Assembly: GCF_028553785.1 (NCBI RefSeq)
Contig: NZ_CP067136.1
Coordinates: 310,001 to 374,000 of the forward strand
Reading direction: 5' to 3'
DNA: 64,000 nt
From: Paracoccus fistulariae
Lineage (GTDB): Bacteria; Pseudomonadota; Alphaproteobacteria; Rhodobacterales; Rhodobacteraceae
Shown one piece after another: positions 42,116 through 51,786 of this stretch (within the stretch, counting starts at the first letter, position 1; every line of letters begins with the position of its first letter). Below the pieces are notes generated by a model that saw nothing but the letters and a program-made list of their open reading frames with translations, made no database searches and had not been told where the DNA came from. Made by a program: the position numbers and the translations under genes.

Positions 42116-43705
42116 ATGACAACCTTGCGCGATGCCGCATTGCAATCGAAGGCCTGGCCGTTCGAAGAGGCACGCCGGGTTCTGAAACGCTATGAGAAGA
42201 AGGATCCCGAGAAGGGATTCGTGCTGTTCGAGACGGGTTACGGCCCCTCGGGCCTGCCCCATATCGGCACCTTTGGCGAGGTCGCGCGGACCACGATGAT
42301 CCGCCGCGCCTTCGAGTTGATCAGCGATATTCCGACGCGGCTGATCTGCTTTTCCGACGATATGGACGGCATGCGCAAGGTGCCCGACAATGTGCCGCAG
42401 CCCGAGATGCTGAAACAGCATCTGCAAGAGCCGCTGACATCGGTTCCCGATCCCTTTGGCGAATATGCCAGCTTTGGCGAACATAACAACGCCATGCTGC
42501 GCCGCTTTCTGGATACGTTCGGCTTTGAATATGATTTCATCAGCGCGACCGAATTCTACAAATCGGGCCGTTTCGATGACACGCTGCTGCTGGCGGCCGA
42601 GCGTTATGACGCGGTGATGGATGTCATGCTGGCCAGCCTGCGCGGAGAGCGTCAGCAGACCTATAGCTGCTTCCTGCCGATCAGCCCCAAGACCGGCAAG
42701 GTGCTGTATGTGCCGATCAAGCATGTCGATGCGCAGAACGGCACCGTGACCTTTGACGATGAGGATGGGCAGGAGCTGACCCTGCCGGTCACCGGCGGCA
42801 ATGTGAAGCTGCAATGGAAGCCCGATTTCGGTGCACGCTGGGCCGCGCTGGATGTCGATTTCGAGATGTATGGCAAGGATCACAGCACCAATACCCCGAT
42901 CTATGACCGCATTTGCGAGATTCTGGGCGGGCGCAAGCCCGAGCATTTCACCTATGAGCTGTTTCTGGATCAGCACGGGCAGAAGATCAGCAAATCCAAG
43001 GGTAACGGGCTGTCGATCGACGAATGGCTGACCTATGCGGCCACCGAAAGCCTGTCCTATTTCATGTATCAGAAGCCGAAGACGGCCAAGCGGATGCATT
43101 TCGACGTGATCCCCAAGGCGGTCGATGAATATCACCAGCAATTGCGCGCCTTCCCGGATCAGACGCCGGATCAGCAGGCCGCCAATCCGGTCTGGCATAT
43201 TCACGGCGGCAAGGTTCCGGCCTCGGATATGGTGGTGCCGTTCCAGATGCTGCTGAACCTGGCCTCGGTCGCGGGGGCCAAGGACAAGGACGGGCTGTGG
43301 GGCTTTATCCAGCGCTATGCGCCCGAAGCCAGCCCGGAAACCCACCCGACGCTGGATCAGGCGGCAGGCTTTGCGGTGCGCTATTACAACGATTTCGTGG
43401 CCCCCACGCGGCAGTTCCGCGCCCCCACCGAGATCGAGCGTCGCGCGATGGAGGATCTGGCCGGGCGTCTGGCCGCATGGGACCAGCCCGCCGATCCCGA
43501 GGCGCTGCAATCCATGGTCTTTGCCATCGGCAAGGAGCACGGGTTCGAGCCGCTGCGCAACTGGTTCAGCGCGCTCTATCAGGTGCTGCTGGGCGCAGAT
43601 CAGGGGCCGCGTTTCGGCGGCTTCATCGCGCTTTATGGCATCGATGAGACCCGCGCGCTGATCGAGCGCGCGCTGGCGGGCGAATTGGCCACTGCCGCCG
43701 AATAA
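42116..43705 (+). CDS. lysK: Class I lysyl-tRNA synthetase
   Basis: 529-residue class I LysRS, the archaeal-type enzyme that replaces class II LysS in many alphaproteobacteria. The Rossmann signatures are HIGT at 49-52 (in [13 protein letters not shown]) and KISKS at 290-294 (KISKSKGNG). Start ATG 42116 has AGGAGAAA seven bases upstream; the in-frame ATG at 42068 lies inside the promoter gap. A strong terminator follows 7 bases after the stop. Confidence 0.96.
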   Translation: MTTLRDAALQSKAWPFEEARRVLKRYEKKDPEKGFVLFETGYGPSGLPHIGTFGEVARTTMIRRAFELISDIPTRLICFSDDMDGMRKVPDNVPQPEMLKQHLQEPLTSVPDPFGEYASFGEHNNAMLRRFLDTFGFEYDFISATEFYKSGRFDDTLLLAAERYDAVMDVMLASLRGERQQTYSCFLPISPKTGKVLYVPIKHVDAQNGTVTFDDEDGQELTLPVTGGNVKLQWKPDFGARWAALDVDFEMYGKDHSTNTPIYDRICEILGGRKPEHFTYELFLDQHGQKISKSKGNGLSIDEWLTYAATESLSYFMYQKPKTAKRMHFDVIPKAVDEYHQQLRAFPDQTPDQQAANPVWHIHGGKVPASDMVVPFQMLLNLASVAGAKDKDGLWGFIQRYAPEASPETHPTLDQAAGFAVRYYNDFVAPTRQFRAPTEIERRAMEDLAGRLAAWDQPADPEALQSMVFAIGKEHGFEPLRNWFSALYQVLLGADQGPRFGGFIALYGIDETRALIERALAGELATAAE

Positions 43706-43712
43706 GGCAAAA

Positions 43713-43736
43713 CGGGGGCCTGTCGGCCCCCGCTTT
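43713..43736 (+). terminator. Rho-independent terminator after lysK
   Basis: CGGGGGCC / GGCCCCCG perfect 8-bp stem with TGTC loop, followed by CTTTGTT. Confidence 0.85.
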
Positions 43737-43780
43737 GTTGCGTCCCGCGGAGATGCAACGGACGGGCCGGAAAGGCTGCG

Positions 43781-43796
43781 TTAACACTTCATCAAC
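43781..43796. promoter_or_regulatory. CtrA-like site upstream of the beta-helix gene
   Basis: TTAA-CACTTCA-TCAAC differs from the CtrA consensus TTAA-N7-TTAAC at one base. It is 67 bp upstream of the gene at 43864, similar to the spacing of the perfect site at 30268. Confidence 0.38.
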
Positions 43797-43863
43797 TATT
43801 TCTTCAGCCATTCACGCGGGCCGCGATCCGGCCTGTCCGCGCAATGGCTTGGGGAGTTAGGGA

Positions 43864-46158
43864 ATGAATATCGCGATCACGAATGGCCTGTTGCTGATGC
43901 CGCCTGCCTTTCGCGCCGGGCTTGGGGTCTGGTCACGCAGCAATGGCACGCCGGGCAGTGCCAACTGGGCCAATACCGACAATGCGGCGCTGGTGCCCGC
44001 CGATCAGGATTTCGGCACCTGTCTGGAGATTCTGAAGCAATCCACCACCACCAGCCTGCGTTTCATGGGCGAGACGCCGATGATCCCGGGGGTCTATCTG
44101 CGCGTCTCGGCGCGGGTGAAGATCGTGGCGGGTGCGCTGTGCAGCGTGCGGATTGCGGGCTGGGCCGGGGACGGGTCGCGCAACCATGTCGGCGGGCTGG
44201 TGGAAGAGGGCGCGACGACCGCGCTGACCACCTATGGCGAGGTGGTCGAGGTCAGCGCGATTGTCGGCGTGGGGGCGCGGAACGGCGTCGATATGAGCTG
44301 GGGAACAAGTCCGATCTACGGGCATTTCGGGCTGGATCTGATCGGTTCCAACGGCGGCGCGATCCGTATTGAATCGATCCGGATCGAGGATATCACCTCG
44401 GCCTTCATCCCCTCGCTGATCGACTGGGTGGATGTGCGCGATTACGGCGCGCGGGGCGATGGCAGTTCCAACGACCGCTCGGCCTTCATTGCCGCCGACC
44501 AGGCCGCGAATGGCGGATCCATCCTTGTGCCAGAGGGCGAGTTCTTCATCAGCGGCGATATCTCGATCAACAGCCCGATCCGCTTCAAGGGCAAGATCCG
44601 GACCCCGGTCTCGACCCGCGTGGCGCTGATGAACAGCTTTGACTTTCCGACCTATGCCGATGCTTTCGGTGATGAAACCGAGGGGCTGAAAAAGGCGCTG
44701 CAGGCGCTGTTTGGCTATACCGATCATGTCACGCTGGATCTGGCCGGCCGCCGCGTCGATCTGACCGAGCCGCTGGATTTCGGCAGCTTCGCCCCGGATC
44801 TGAAAAGCTTCTCGAACCGCCGCACCATCCGCAATGGCGCGATTCTGGCCGTTCCCGGTCAGGCCTGGGAGACGGGGCGCTGGACCAGCAATGCAAGCTA
44901 TGACCCGGCGGACGAGCTGAAGCTGAAGAATGTCGCCAATGTCGCCGCCATCGAGATCGGCAGCCGTGTCATCGGCACCGGTGTCGGACGAGAGGTCTAT
45001 GTCAACGGCAAGGATGTCCGCAACAAGACGCTGAGCCTGTCGCAGCCGCTATATGGCGGGGCGGGGACGCGCAGCTACAGCTTTGAACGCTATCGCTACA
45101 TGTTCGACTTTTCCGGCGTCGAGGCGGTGTCGCGCTTCAATTTCGTCGATCTGGATCTGAATTGCGAAGGCGTCTCAAGCGGGATCATGCTGCCGCCTGC
45201 GGGGGAAAGCTTCTCGATCCGCGACTGCTATGTGAAGGGCCCGAAGGATCGCGGCATCACCTCGATCGGGCGGGCCTGTCAGGGCATGCTGATCGACCGC
45301 TGCGATTTCCTGTCCAATGAGTTGCAGACGCCCGCCCAGCATCGCACCACCATCGGCATCAATGTGAACGCCAATGACGTCAAGGTACGCGACAACCGCT
45401 TTGTCCGCTTTGCGCATTTTCTGGTCGCGCATGGCGGCGGGCATATCATCTCGGGCAATCACTGGTTTCAGGGCGACGGCTCGGGCGATGGGCTGCGCTA
45501 TGCGGGGCTGGTGCTGACGCTGTCCAATGTGCAGACGACGATCTCGGCGAATTATATCGACAATGCCTCGATCGAATGGACCAATGAACATGACGCCTAT
45601 CCCGATTTCTCGGGAAAGGAATTCACCTTTGGCGGCCTGACCCTGACCGGGAATACCTGCCTGTGCAGCAACACGAAACCCTGGTTCACCTGGCTGACGG
45701 TCAAGCCCTATGGCAGCGGGCATTACATCCAGGGCCTGTCGGTGATCGGCAATGTCTTCAAGGCGCTTTACGGCGAGGTGGACCGGATTGAACGTGTCGA
45801 TACCTCGATTGCCGATCTGGATTACGGCAATATGCGCAATATCCAGTTCGAGGGGAACCTGTTCAACGGCATCGTCAACTATGTCGCAAACCCGCTGATG
45901 GTGCAGCACAGGCAGAACACGGCGTCCAATACCTGGACCATCGATGCGACCGCGGGATTGCCGTTTCAGGGATGGGCGCGGACGGTGCAATCGGTGGTGT
46001 TCGAAACGCCGGTCACGACCGGGAACGGCACACGTTCGGACGCCTATCCCTTCGTCGAAACCGAGGGCGGCGGCGACAATCGCCAGATCCGGCTGAAATG
46101 GCGCCATGCCGTGAAAGGTTCTGTCAGCGTCTATGCCCGGATGGACCGTCCCTTGTAA
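43864..46158 (+). CDS. Large right-handed parallel beta-helix protein (pectate-lyase-3-like)
   Basis: 764 residues, no signal peptide or membrane segment. Residues 1-185 form a beta-rich N-terminal domain (MNIAITNGLLLMPPAFRAGLGVWS). WVDVRDYGARGDGSSNDRSAF (from about 189) is the classic start of a pectate-lyase-3/GH28-like beta-helix, and the middle holds repeated turns such as IDRCDFLSNEL, VRDNRFVRF, ISGNHWFQGDG and LTGNTCLCSN. A short C-terminal strand domain ends VSVYARMDRPL. Catalytic residues of a defined lyase or hydrolase are not evident. The look is of a phage tail-spike or surface-polysaccharide-acting protein. GGAG precedes ATG 43864. It is a single-gene unit between two terminators. 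Confidence 0.78.
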   Translation: MNIAITNGLLLMPPAFRAGLGVWSRSNGTPGSANWANTDNAALVPADQDFGTCLEILKQSTTTSLRFMGETPMIPGVYLRVSARVKIVAGALCSVRIAGWAGDGSRNHVGGLVEEGATTALTTYGEVVEVSAIVGVGARNGVDMSWGTSPIYGHFGLDLIGSNGGAIRIESIRIEDITSAFIPSLIDWVDVRDYGARGDGSSNDRSAFIAADQAANGGSILVPEGEFFISGDISINSPIRFKGKIRTPVSTRVALMNSFDFPTYADAFGDETEGLKKALQALFGYTDHVTLDLAGRRVDLTEPLDFGSFAPDLKSFSNRRTIRNGAILAVPGQAWETGRWTSNASYDPADELKLKNVANVAAIEIGSRVIGTGVGREVYVNGKDVRNKTLSLSQPLYGGAGTRSYSFERYRYMFDFSGVEAVSRFNFVDLDLNCEGVSSGIMLPPAGESFSIRDCYVKGPKDRGITSIGRACQGMLIDRCDFLSNELQTPAQHRTTIGINVNANDVKVRDNRFVRFAHFLVAHGGGHIISGNHWFQGDGSGDGLRYAGLVLTLSNVQTTISANYIDNASIEWTNEHDAYPDFSGKEFTFGGLTLTGNTCLCSNTKPWFTWLTVKPYGSGHYIQGLSVIGNVFKALYGEVDRIERVDTSIADLDYGNMRNIQFEGNLFNGIVNYVANPLMVQHRQNTASNTWTIDATAGLPFQGWARTVQSVVFETPVTTGNGTRSDAYPFVETEGGGDNRQIRLKWRHAVKGSVSVYARMDRPL

Positions 46159-46182
46159 CTTTCGGGATCCAGCGAATTTTCC

Positions 46183-46211
46183 GGCCGGTGCCGCTTTGGC
46201 GCCGGCCTTTT
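46183..46211 (+). terminator. Rho-independent terminator after the beta-helix gene
   Basis: GGCCGGTGCC / GGCGCCGGCC 10-bp stem (one G-T pair) with GCTTT loop, followed by TTTT. Confidence 0.88.
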
Positions 46212-46381
46212 GCGTTTTTTCGCTGCACTGCCGCATTGGTTGCGTTCACAACCGTCAGCGCACTTAACATGCTACGATCTTTGTGCTTATGATCGCGTCA
46301 AGGAACGCTTGGGGAGGATGCGTTTCCAGCTAGGTATCCGCCAGCCGGACCCCCGGGCGATGAGTGCGAGGAGGGCACGCA

Positions 46382-48337
46382 TTGACGACAGAAACCATTG
46401 AAAAACATGCAGTTCCAGAGGGGTTTGAGGACGCTTTCGTGACCCCGGACACCTATCAGAAGCTGTATGACGAATCGATCAGCGATCCGGAGGGTTTCTG
46501 GGGCCGTGAGGGCAAGCGGCTGGACTGGATCGAGCCTTACACACGGGTCAAGGATACCAATTTTACCTTCGGGGATGTCAGTATCAAATGGTACGAGGAC
46601 GGTATACTGAACGCCTCAGTCAACTGCGTCGACCGGCATCTGGAAAAGCGCGCCGATCAGACGGCGATCATCTTTGAACCGGACGATCCCAAGGAACCGG
46701 CCCAGCATATCACCTATGCCCAACTGTCCGAGAATGTGAACCGGATGGCCAATGTGTTGCTGAGCCAGGGCATCATGCGCGGCGACCGGGTGGTGATCTA
46801 TCTGCCGATGATCCCCGAGGCCGCCTATGCCATGCTGGCCTGCGCGCGGATCGGGGCCATCCACTCGATCGTCTTTGCGGGCTTTTCGCCGGATGCGCTG
46901 GCCAACCGGATCAATGATTGCGGCGCCAAGGTGGTGATCACCGCCGACACCGCACCGCGCGGCGGGCGCAAGACGGCGCTGAAATCCAACACCGATGCTG
47001 CGCTGCTGCATACCTCGGACCGGGTGCGCTGTCTGGTGGTGAAACATACCGGCGACCAGACCACCTGGGTCGAGGGCCGCGACGTGGATGTGAAGGCGCA
47101 GATGAAGGCGGCCAGCCCGGAATGCCCGCCGCGGCCGATGAATGCCGAAGACCCGCTGTTCATCCTCTATACCAGCGGCTCGACCGGGAAACCCAAGGGC
47201 GTGGTGCATTCGACCGGCGGCTATCTGGTCTATGCCGCGATGACGCATCAATACACCTTCGATTACAAGGATGGCGACATCTTCTGGTGCACCGCCGATG
47301 TCGGCTGGGTGACGGGCCACAGCTATATCATCTATGGCCCGCTGGCCAATGGCGCCACCACGCTGATGTTCGAGGGCGTGCCGACCTGGCCCGATGCCGG
47401 CCGCATGTGGGAGGTCTGCGACAAGCACAAGGTCACGCAATTCTACACCGCGCCCACGGCGATCCGTGCGCTGATGGCGAAAGGGCCGGAATTCGTCGAA
47501 AAGCACGACCTGTCGACGCTGCGGATCCTTGGCACGGTGGGTGAGCCGATCAACCCCGAGGCCTGGAACTGGTACAACAACCATGTCGGCAAGGGTCGCT
47601 GCCCGATCGTGGATACCTGGTGGCAGACGGAAACCGGCGGCCATCTGATCACGCCGCTGCCCGGCGCGACGGAAACCAAGCCCGGCTCGGCCACGGTGCC
47701 CTTCTTCGGCGTCAAGCCGGTGGTGCTGGATCCGGAATCCGCCAAGGTGCAAGAGGGCAACCCTGCCGAAGGCGTGCTGTGCATCGGCGATAGCTGGCCG
47801 GGGCAGATGCGCACCGTCTGGGGCGATCACCAGCGTTTCATGGAGACCTATTTCCAGCAATATCCCGGTTACTATTTCACCGGCGATGGCTGCCGCCGCG
47901 ATGAGGATGGCTATTACTGGATCACCGGCCGGGTCGATGACGTGATCAATGTCAGCGGCCACCGGATGGGCACGGCCGAGGTCGAATCCGCGCTGGTCGC
48001 CCATGACAAGGTGGCCGAGGCGGCCGTCGTCGGCTATCCGCACCCGGTCAAGGGGCAGGGCATCTATGCCTATGTGACGTTGATGAACGGGGTCGAGCCG
48101 ACCGAGGAGCTGCGCAAGGAGCTGGAGACCTGGGTCCGCAGCGAGATCGGCCCGATTGCCAAGCCGGATCTGATCCAGTGGACGCCCGGCATGCCCAAGA
48201 CCCGTTCGGGCAAGATCATGCGCCGCATCCTGCGCAAGATCGCGGAGAACGACTATGGCAGCCTGGGCGACACCTCGACCCTGGCAGAGCCCGAGGTCGT
48301 CGATGACCTGATCGAAAACCGGATGAACCGGGGATAA
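46382..48337 (+). CDS. acs: Acetyl-CoA synthetase (AMP-forming)
   Basis: 651-residue acetate:CoA ligase, normal length. AMP-binding core [20 protein letters not shown], adenylation motif WWQTETGGH, hinge [21 protein letters not shown], and the acetyl-regulated lysine motif TRSGKIMRR (PKTRSGK). I use TTG 46382, because GGAGG lies eight bases before it; the upstream in-frame GTG 46364 is within that site. Downstream, beyond a terminator, is a two-component symporter of the type that often takes up acetate or pyruvate, so acs and transport probably work together. Confidence 0.95.
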   Translation: MTTETIEKHAVPEGFEDAFVTPDTYQKLYDESISDPEGFWGREGKRLDWIEPYTRVKDTNFTFGDVSIKWYEDGILNASVNCVDRHLEKRADQTAIIFEPDDPKEPAQHITYAQLSENVNRMANVLLSQGIMRGDRVVIYLPMIPEAAYAMLACARIGAIHSIVFAGFSPDALANRINDCGAKVVITADTAPRGGRKTALKSNTDAALLHTSDRVRCLVVKHTGDQTTWVEGRDVDVKAQMKAASPECPPRPMNAEDPLFILYTSGSTGKPKGVVHSTGGYLVYAAMTHQYTFDYKDGDIFWCTADVGWVTGHSYIIYGPLANGATTLMFEGVPTWPDAGRMWEVCDKHKVTQFYTAPTAIRALMAKGPEFVEKHDLSTLRILGTVGEPINPEAWNWYNNHVGKGRCPIVDTWWQTETGGHLITPLPGATETKPGSATVPFFGVKPVVLDPESAKVQEGNPAEGVLCIGDSWPGQMRTVWGDHQRFMETYFQQYPGYYFTGDGCRRDEDGYYWITGRVDDVINVSGHRMGTAEVESALVAHDKVAEAAVVGYPHPVKGQGIYAYVTLMNGVEPTEELRKELETWVRSEIGPIAKPDLIQWTPGMPKTRSGKIMRRILRKIAENDYGSLGDTSTLAEPEVVDDLIENRMNRG

Positions 48338-48345
48338 CGGGATAG

Positions 48346-48374
48346 GGGGCTTTCTGCCAAGGAGGCCCCTTTTT
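48346..48374 (+). terminator. Terminator after acs
   Basis: GGGGCTTTC / GGAGGCCCC 9-bp stem with two G-T pairs and a six-base loop, followed by five T. Confidence 0.75.
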
Positions 48375-48454
48375 CTTCGCCGGACCCCCGAAAATGCGGG
48401 GCGGCGACAAAAGCAAGAAAAAATAACATGTCTGAACAGGGAGGGACCAAAGAC

Positions 48455-48712
48455 ATGGCAATCGAAGGAAGAGGGAGTGGCTATTGGAAGGCCAATCTCA
48501 GAGTGATCTGGATATGTCTGATCATCTGGGCGCTGGTGTCCTATGGCTTTGGCATCATTTTTCGCCCGTTGATTTCGGGCATCAAGATCGGCGGCACCGA
48601 TCTTGGATTCTGGTTCGCCCAGCAGGGGTCTATCCTTGTCTTTATCGTGCTGATCTTTTTCTACGCCTGGCGAATGAACAAGCTCGACCGTGAACACGGC
48701 GTGGATGAATAA
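48455..48712 (+). CDS. DUF4212 small subunit of a sodium/solute symporter
   Basis: About 85 residues with two transmembrane helices (VIWICLIIWALVSYGFGIIF and FWFAQQGSILVFIVLIFFYAW), ending in the DUF4212 signature WRMNKLDREHGV. It is the small partner of VC_2705-type symporters, which are encoded immediately downstream, as here (12-bp gap). AGGGAGGG lies ten bases before ATG 48455; an in-frame ATG at 48428 has a poorer ribosome-binding site. Confidence 0.9.
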   Translation: MAIEGRGSGYWKANLRVIWICLIIWALVSYGFGIIFRPLISGIKIGGTDLGFWFAQQGSILVFIVLIFFYAWRMNKLDREHGVDE

Positions 48713-48724
48713 GGAAGACTGGGA

Positions 48725-50539
48725 ATGGACCAATTTACGCTAAACCTGATCTTCATCGGGCTCAGCTTTCTGCTGTATTTCGGCATCGCCATCTGGGCGC
48801 GCGCCGGATCGACCAGCGAATTCTATGCCGCCAACCGGGGCGTGCATCCGGTCATGAACGGGATGGCCACCGCTGCCGACTGGATGTCGGCGGCCAGCTT
48901 CATCTCGATGGCCGGGCTGATCGCCTTTACCGGCTATGACAACAGCACCTATCTGATGGGCTGGACCGGCGGCTATGTGCTTCTGGCGCTGTTGCTGGCA
49001 CCCTATCTGCGCAAGTTCGGCAAGTTCACCGTGCCGGAATTCATCGGCGACCGCTTCTATTCCAAGACGGCGCGGATCATTGGTGTTGTCTGCCTGCTGG
49101 TCGTCTCGATCACCTATGTGATTGGCCAGATGGAGGGCGTCGGCATCACATTCGCGCGCTATCTGGAGGTCAGCAAGACCAGCGGTCTGCTGATCGGCGC
49201 CGTGGTGGTCTTCTTCTACGCCGTTCTGGGCGGCATGAAGGGCATCACCTATACGCAGGTGGCGCAATATGTGGTGCTGATCACCGCCTATACCATCCCG
49301 GCGGTCTTCATCTCGCTGCAACTGACCGGCCATGTGCTGCCGCAGACGGGTCTGTTCGGCACGCTGAACGAGGGCGGCGGCAAGTTTCTGGCGACGCTGG
49401 ATCAGGTGGTCACGGATCTGGGCTTCAAATCCTATACCGGGCATCACACATCGACCCTGAACATGATCCTGTTCACCCTGGCGCTGATGATCGGCACGGC
49501 GGGCCTGCCGCATGTCATCATCCGCTTCTTCACCGTGCCGAAAGTCTCGGATGCGCGTAAATCGGCGGGCTGGGCGCTGGTCTTTATCGCGCTGCTTTAT
49601 ACCGTGGCGCCGGCCGTGGGGTCGATGTCGCGCTTTAACCTGACCACCACCATGTGGCCGGGCGCGGCGGGCGGCGATGTCTATAGCCAATCGGCGGTTT
49701 CGCTCGACTCGATCCAGAACGATCAGGACAAAGAGTGGATGCGCAACTGGCAGGTCACCGGGCTTCTGAACTGGGAGGACAAGAATGGCGACGGCCTGAT
49801 CCAGTACTATAATGACGAAGCCGAACCGTCAGAGCCGCTGGCCACGGTCATTGCCGATCAGAACCTGCAGGGCAACGAACTGACCACCGTGAACCGCGAC
49901 ATCATGGTTCTGGCCAACCCGGAAATCGCCAACCTGCCCGGATGGGTCATCGCCATCGTGGCGGCGGGCGGTCTGGCCGCGGCGCTGTCAACGGCGGCAG
50001 GTCTGCTGCTGGCGATTTCGGGGGCGGTGTCCCACGACCTGATCAAGGGCGCGATCAATCCCGATATCAGCGAAAAGAACGAGCTGCTGGCGGCGCGGAT
50101 CTCGATGGGGGCCTCGATCCTTGTCGCGACGCTGCTGGGGCTGAACCCGCCCGGATTTGCGGCGCAGACCGTGGCGCTGGCCTTTGGTCTGGCGGCAAGC
50201 TCGATCTTCCCGGTGCTGATGATGGGCATCTTCTCGACCCGCGTGAACAAGCAGGGCGCTATCGCGGGCATGCTGGCCGGTATCGTGTCGACCCTTCTTT
50301 ATATCTTCACCTATAAAGGCTGGTTCTTCATTGCCGATACCAACATGCTGCCCGACACGCCGGATGCCTGGCTGATGGGCATCTCGCCCGCGTCCTTCGG
50401 CACCATCGGCGCGCTGATCAACTTTGGCGTCGCCTATCTGGTGTCCAACGCCACGGAAGAGCCGCCCGAGCATGTGCGCGACCTGGTCGAAAGCATCCGC
50501 GTTCCGCGCGGTGCCAGCGGCCCGACCGCCGACCACTGA
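48725..50539 (+). CDS. VC_2705-family sodium:solute symporter (ActP-like)
   Basis: 604-residue SSS-family permease with about 13 transmembrane helices. Landmarks are STSEFYAANRGVHPVMNGMATAADWMSAASFISMAG (N-terminal sodium-symporter signature), GLPHVIIRFFTVP and AAALSTAAGLLLAISGAVSHDL. A hydrophilic insert at about 325-385 (DKEWMRNWQVTGLLNWEDKNGDGL) is characteristic of this subfamily and includes a DKNGDG calcium-loop-like stretch. Together with the DUF4212 subunit it probably imports a short monocarboxylate such as acetate, given the neighbouring acs; substrate not proven. Strong terminator after the stop. Confidence 0.92.
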   Translation: MDQFTLNLIFIGLSFLLYFGIAIWARAGSTSEFYAANRGVHPVMNGMATAADWMSAASFISMAGLIAFTGYDNSTYLMGWTGGYVLLALLLAPYLRKFGKFTVPEFIGDRFYSKTARIIGVVCLLVVSITYVIGQMEGVGITFARYLEVSKTSGLLIGAVVVFFYAVLGGMKGITYTQVAQYVVLITAYTIPAVFISLQLTGHVLPQTGLFGTLNEGGGKFLATLDQVVTDLGFKSYTGHHTSTLNMILFTLALMIGTAGLPHVIIRFFTVPKVSDARKSAGWALVFIALLYTVAPAVGSMSRFNLTTTMWPGAAGGDVYSQSAVSLDSIQNDQDKEWMRNWQVTGLLNWEDKNGDGLIQYYNDEAEPSEPLATVIADQNLQGNELTTVNRDIMVLANPEIANLPGWVIAIVAAGGLAAALSTAAGLLLAISGAVSHDLIKGAINPDISEKNELLAARISMGASILVATLLGLNPPGFAAQTVALAFGLAASSIFPVLMMGIFSTRVNKQGAIAGMLAGIVSTLLYIFTYKGWFFIADTNMLPDTPDAWLMGISPASFGTIGALINFGVAYLVSNATEEPPEHVRDLVESIRVPRGASGPTADH

Positions 50540-50552
50540 TTGCCATAACATC

Positions 50553-50584
50553 GCCGCGCCCCGATCCCCGGGGCGCGGCTTTTT
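50553..50584 (+). terminator. Rho-independent terminator after the symporter
   Basis: GCCGCGCCCC / GGGGCGCGGC perfect 10-bp stem, seven-base loop, five T. Confidence 0.92.
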
Positions 50585-50602
50585 CATGCCTGAGAGAGAG
50601 AT

Positions 50603-51106
50603 ATGATCGGCATCGGAACGGAACTTCTGGGTGTGATCGCCGTGGGCATCGGCGCTGCGGCGCTGATCTTTGCGCTGCGGCATCTGCTGTCGAAACTGGG
50701 CGTCAGGGTGCCGTCCTGGGCCTTGCCCGTGGGGATCGGCCTGTCCATGATCGTCTATTCGGTCTGGAACGACTATGCGTGGCATGGCCGCGCGGTTGCC
50801 AGATTGCCCGAGGGCGCGCAGGTTCTGCAGGTCGGGCGCGATAGTCAGGCCTGGGCACCCTGGACCTATCTCTGGCCGGTGGCGGTGCGCATGGCCGCCA
50901 TCGATCCCGCGCAGATTTCCCAGTCTGACACCGGGATCCGGACGGCGCAGATCATGCTGGTGGATCGCCGCACGCCGACGCTGCTGGTGCCGCAGGATTT
51001 CGATTGTCAAAAGCGCCTGATCCGGCCCGCGAACCGCGATTGGGTCGCCGCTGCGGCCGACGATCCGGCGCTGGAATTCGTCTGTGCCAGCGTGGTCGGG
51101 CAGTAA
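50603..51106 (+). CDS. Small membrane protein of unknown function
   Basis: 167 residues. Two N-terminal transmembrane helices (LLGVIAVGIGAAALIFALRHL, 8-28; VPSWALPVGIGLSMIVYSVW, 35-54) are followed by a polar domain of about 110 residues with conserved-looking stretches WTYLWPVAVRMAAID and LVPQDFDCQKRLIRP, probably periplasmic, and two cysteines near the C-terminal half. GAGAGAGA precedes ATG 50603. It follows the symporter terminator and converges on the gene at 51113. I do not recognise a characterised family; similar proteins seem to occur in Rhodobacterales. Confidence 0.75.
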   Translation: MIGIGTELLGVIAVGIGAAALIFALRHLLSKLGVRVPSWALPVGIGLSMIVYSVWNDYAWHGRAVARLPEGAQVLQVGRDSQAWAPWTYLWPVAVRMAAIDPAQISQSDTGIRTAQIMLVDRRTPTLLVPQDFDCQKRLIRPANRDWVAAAADDPALEFVCASVVGQ

Positions 51107-51112
51107 GACCTG

Positions 51113-51541
51113 TTACAGCTCTATTTCCGGGGCATCCGGATCGACCGGGCTGGTCGGGTCGCCTTCCTCGCCGGGGGTGCTGTTCAGAGGCGGGGGCGGC
51201 GGCGCATCCGCCTTGCGCCGCAGGATGATATCGCCGTTTTCCAGACGCTCTGGCATCTGGTAATAGCGCAGATCGTCGATCTGGGCCGCCAGATCCGCCA
51301 TGGCCGGGCCCAGCTTTCTGGCGATGCCGGTCATGCCATCCTCGACCTGACCCAGATCCGGGCCGATCTCATTCATCAGATTGTTGAACACATTGCCCAT
51401 GATCCCGTCCAGCAAACCGGCACCGCCATCGCTGGGGGCATCGGCCTGTGGCGGCGTCCACTCTTGCGCGCAGGTCGCTTCGGCCAGCCAGATCGGGCTG
51501 GCAGACAGGGCGAGTGTAAAGACAAAATGCGGTTTCATCAT
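51113..51541 (-). CDS. Putative periplasmic protein of unknown function
   Basis: 142 residues with a Sec-type signal (MMKPHFVFTLALSASPIWLAEATCAQE; cleavage probably after TCA or CAQ). The mature part has one amphipathic helical region (GLLDGIMGNVFNNLMNEIGPDLGQVEDGMTGIARKLGPAMADLAAQIDDL), a short YQMPERLENGDIILRRK block and a proline-rich acidic tail (PPPPPLNSTPGEEG). No enzyme motif is visible. It lies immediately downstream of the SRP RNA gene on the same strand and may share its upstream region. Confidence 0.72.
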   Translation of the reverse strand: MMKPHFVFTLALSASPIWLAEATCAQEWTPPQADAPSDGGAGLLDGIMGNVFNNLMNEIGPDLGQVEDGMTGIARKLGPAMADLAAQIDDLRYYQMPERLENGDIILRRKADAPPPPPLNSTPGEEGDPTSPVDPDAPEIEL

Positions 51542-51632
51542 GGCCCAAGGATGAACGCCTTACGCCAAAAATCAAGTATCACCTGCGCGAATCCGCGTCT
51601 TTGGACCGATTTTCTTCGATTTCCGGGGGATT

Positions 51633-51735
51633 GGGTGAGAGGCTGGACAACGACCCAAACGAGTCTCGTTACGGCTGCTTCCTTCCGGACCTGACCGGGT
51701 TGGCGAGGCGTTTACCCGCGCCAACCTCTCACCCC
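51633..51735 (-). ncRNA. ffs: Bacterial small signal recognition particle RNA (4.5S)
   Basis: The minus strand contains GGTCAGGTCCGGAAGGAAGC, the universal SRP RNA domain IV with its GGAA tetraloop and asymmetric loop. The ends pair: GGGTGAGAGG near the 5' end with CCTCTCACCC at the 3' end, plus an adjoining TTGG/CCAG extension, giving a single long hairpin of about 103 nt, the size of 4.5S RNA. It binds Ffh and targets membrane proteins. A GATTAT at 51746-51741 (minus) is a possible -10 box about five bases before the 5' end. Confidence 0.95.
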
Positions 51736-51786
51736 ATCAGATAATCGCTGTCGGGCGCGGTTGCAACCCCGCAAGGCGGAGCGCCG

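Noticed and set aside
46616..48733. 705-codon open frame opposite acs
   Set aside because: Antisense shadow; acs is certain from motifs and length.
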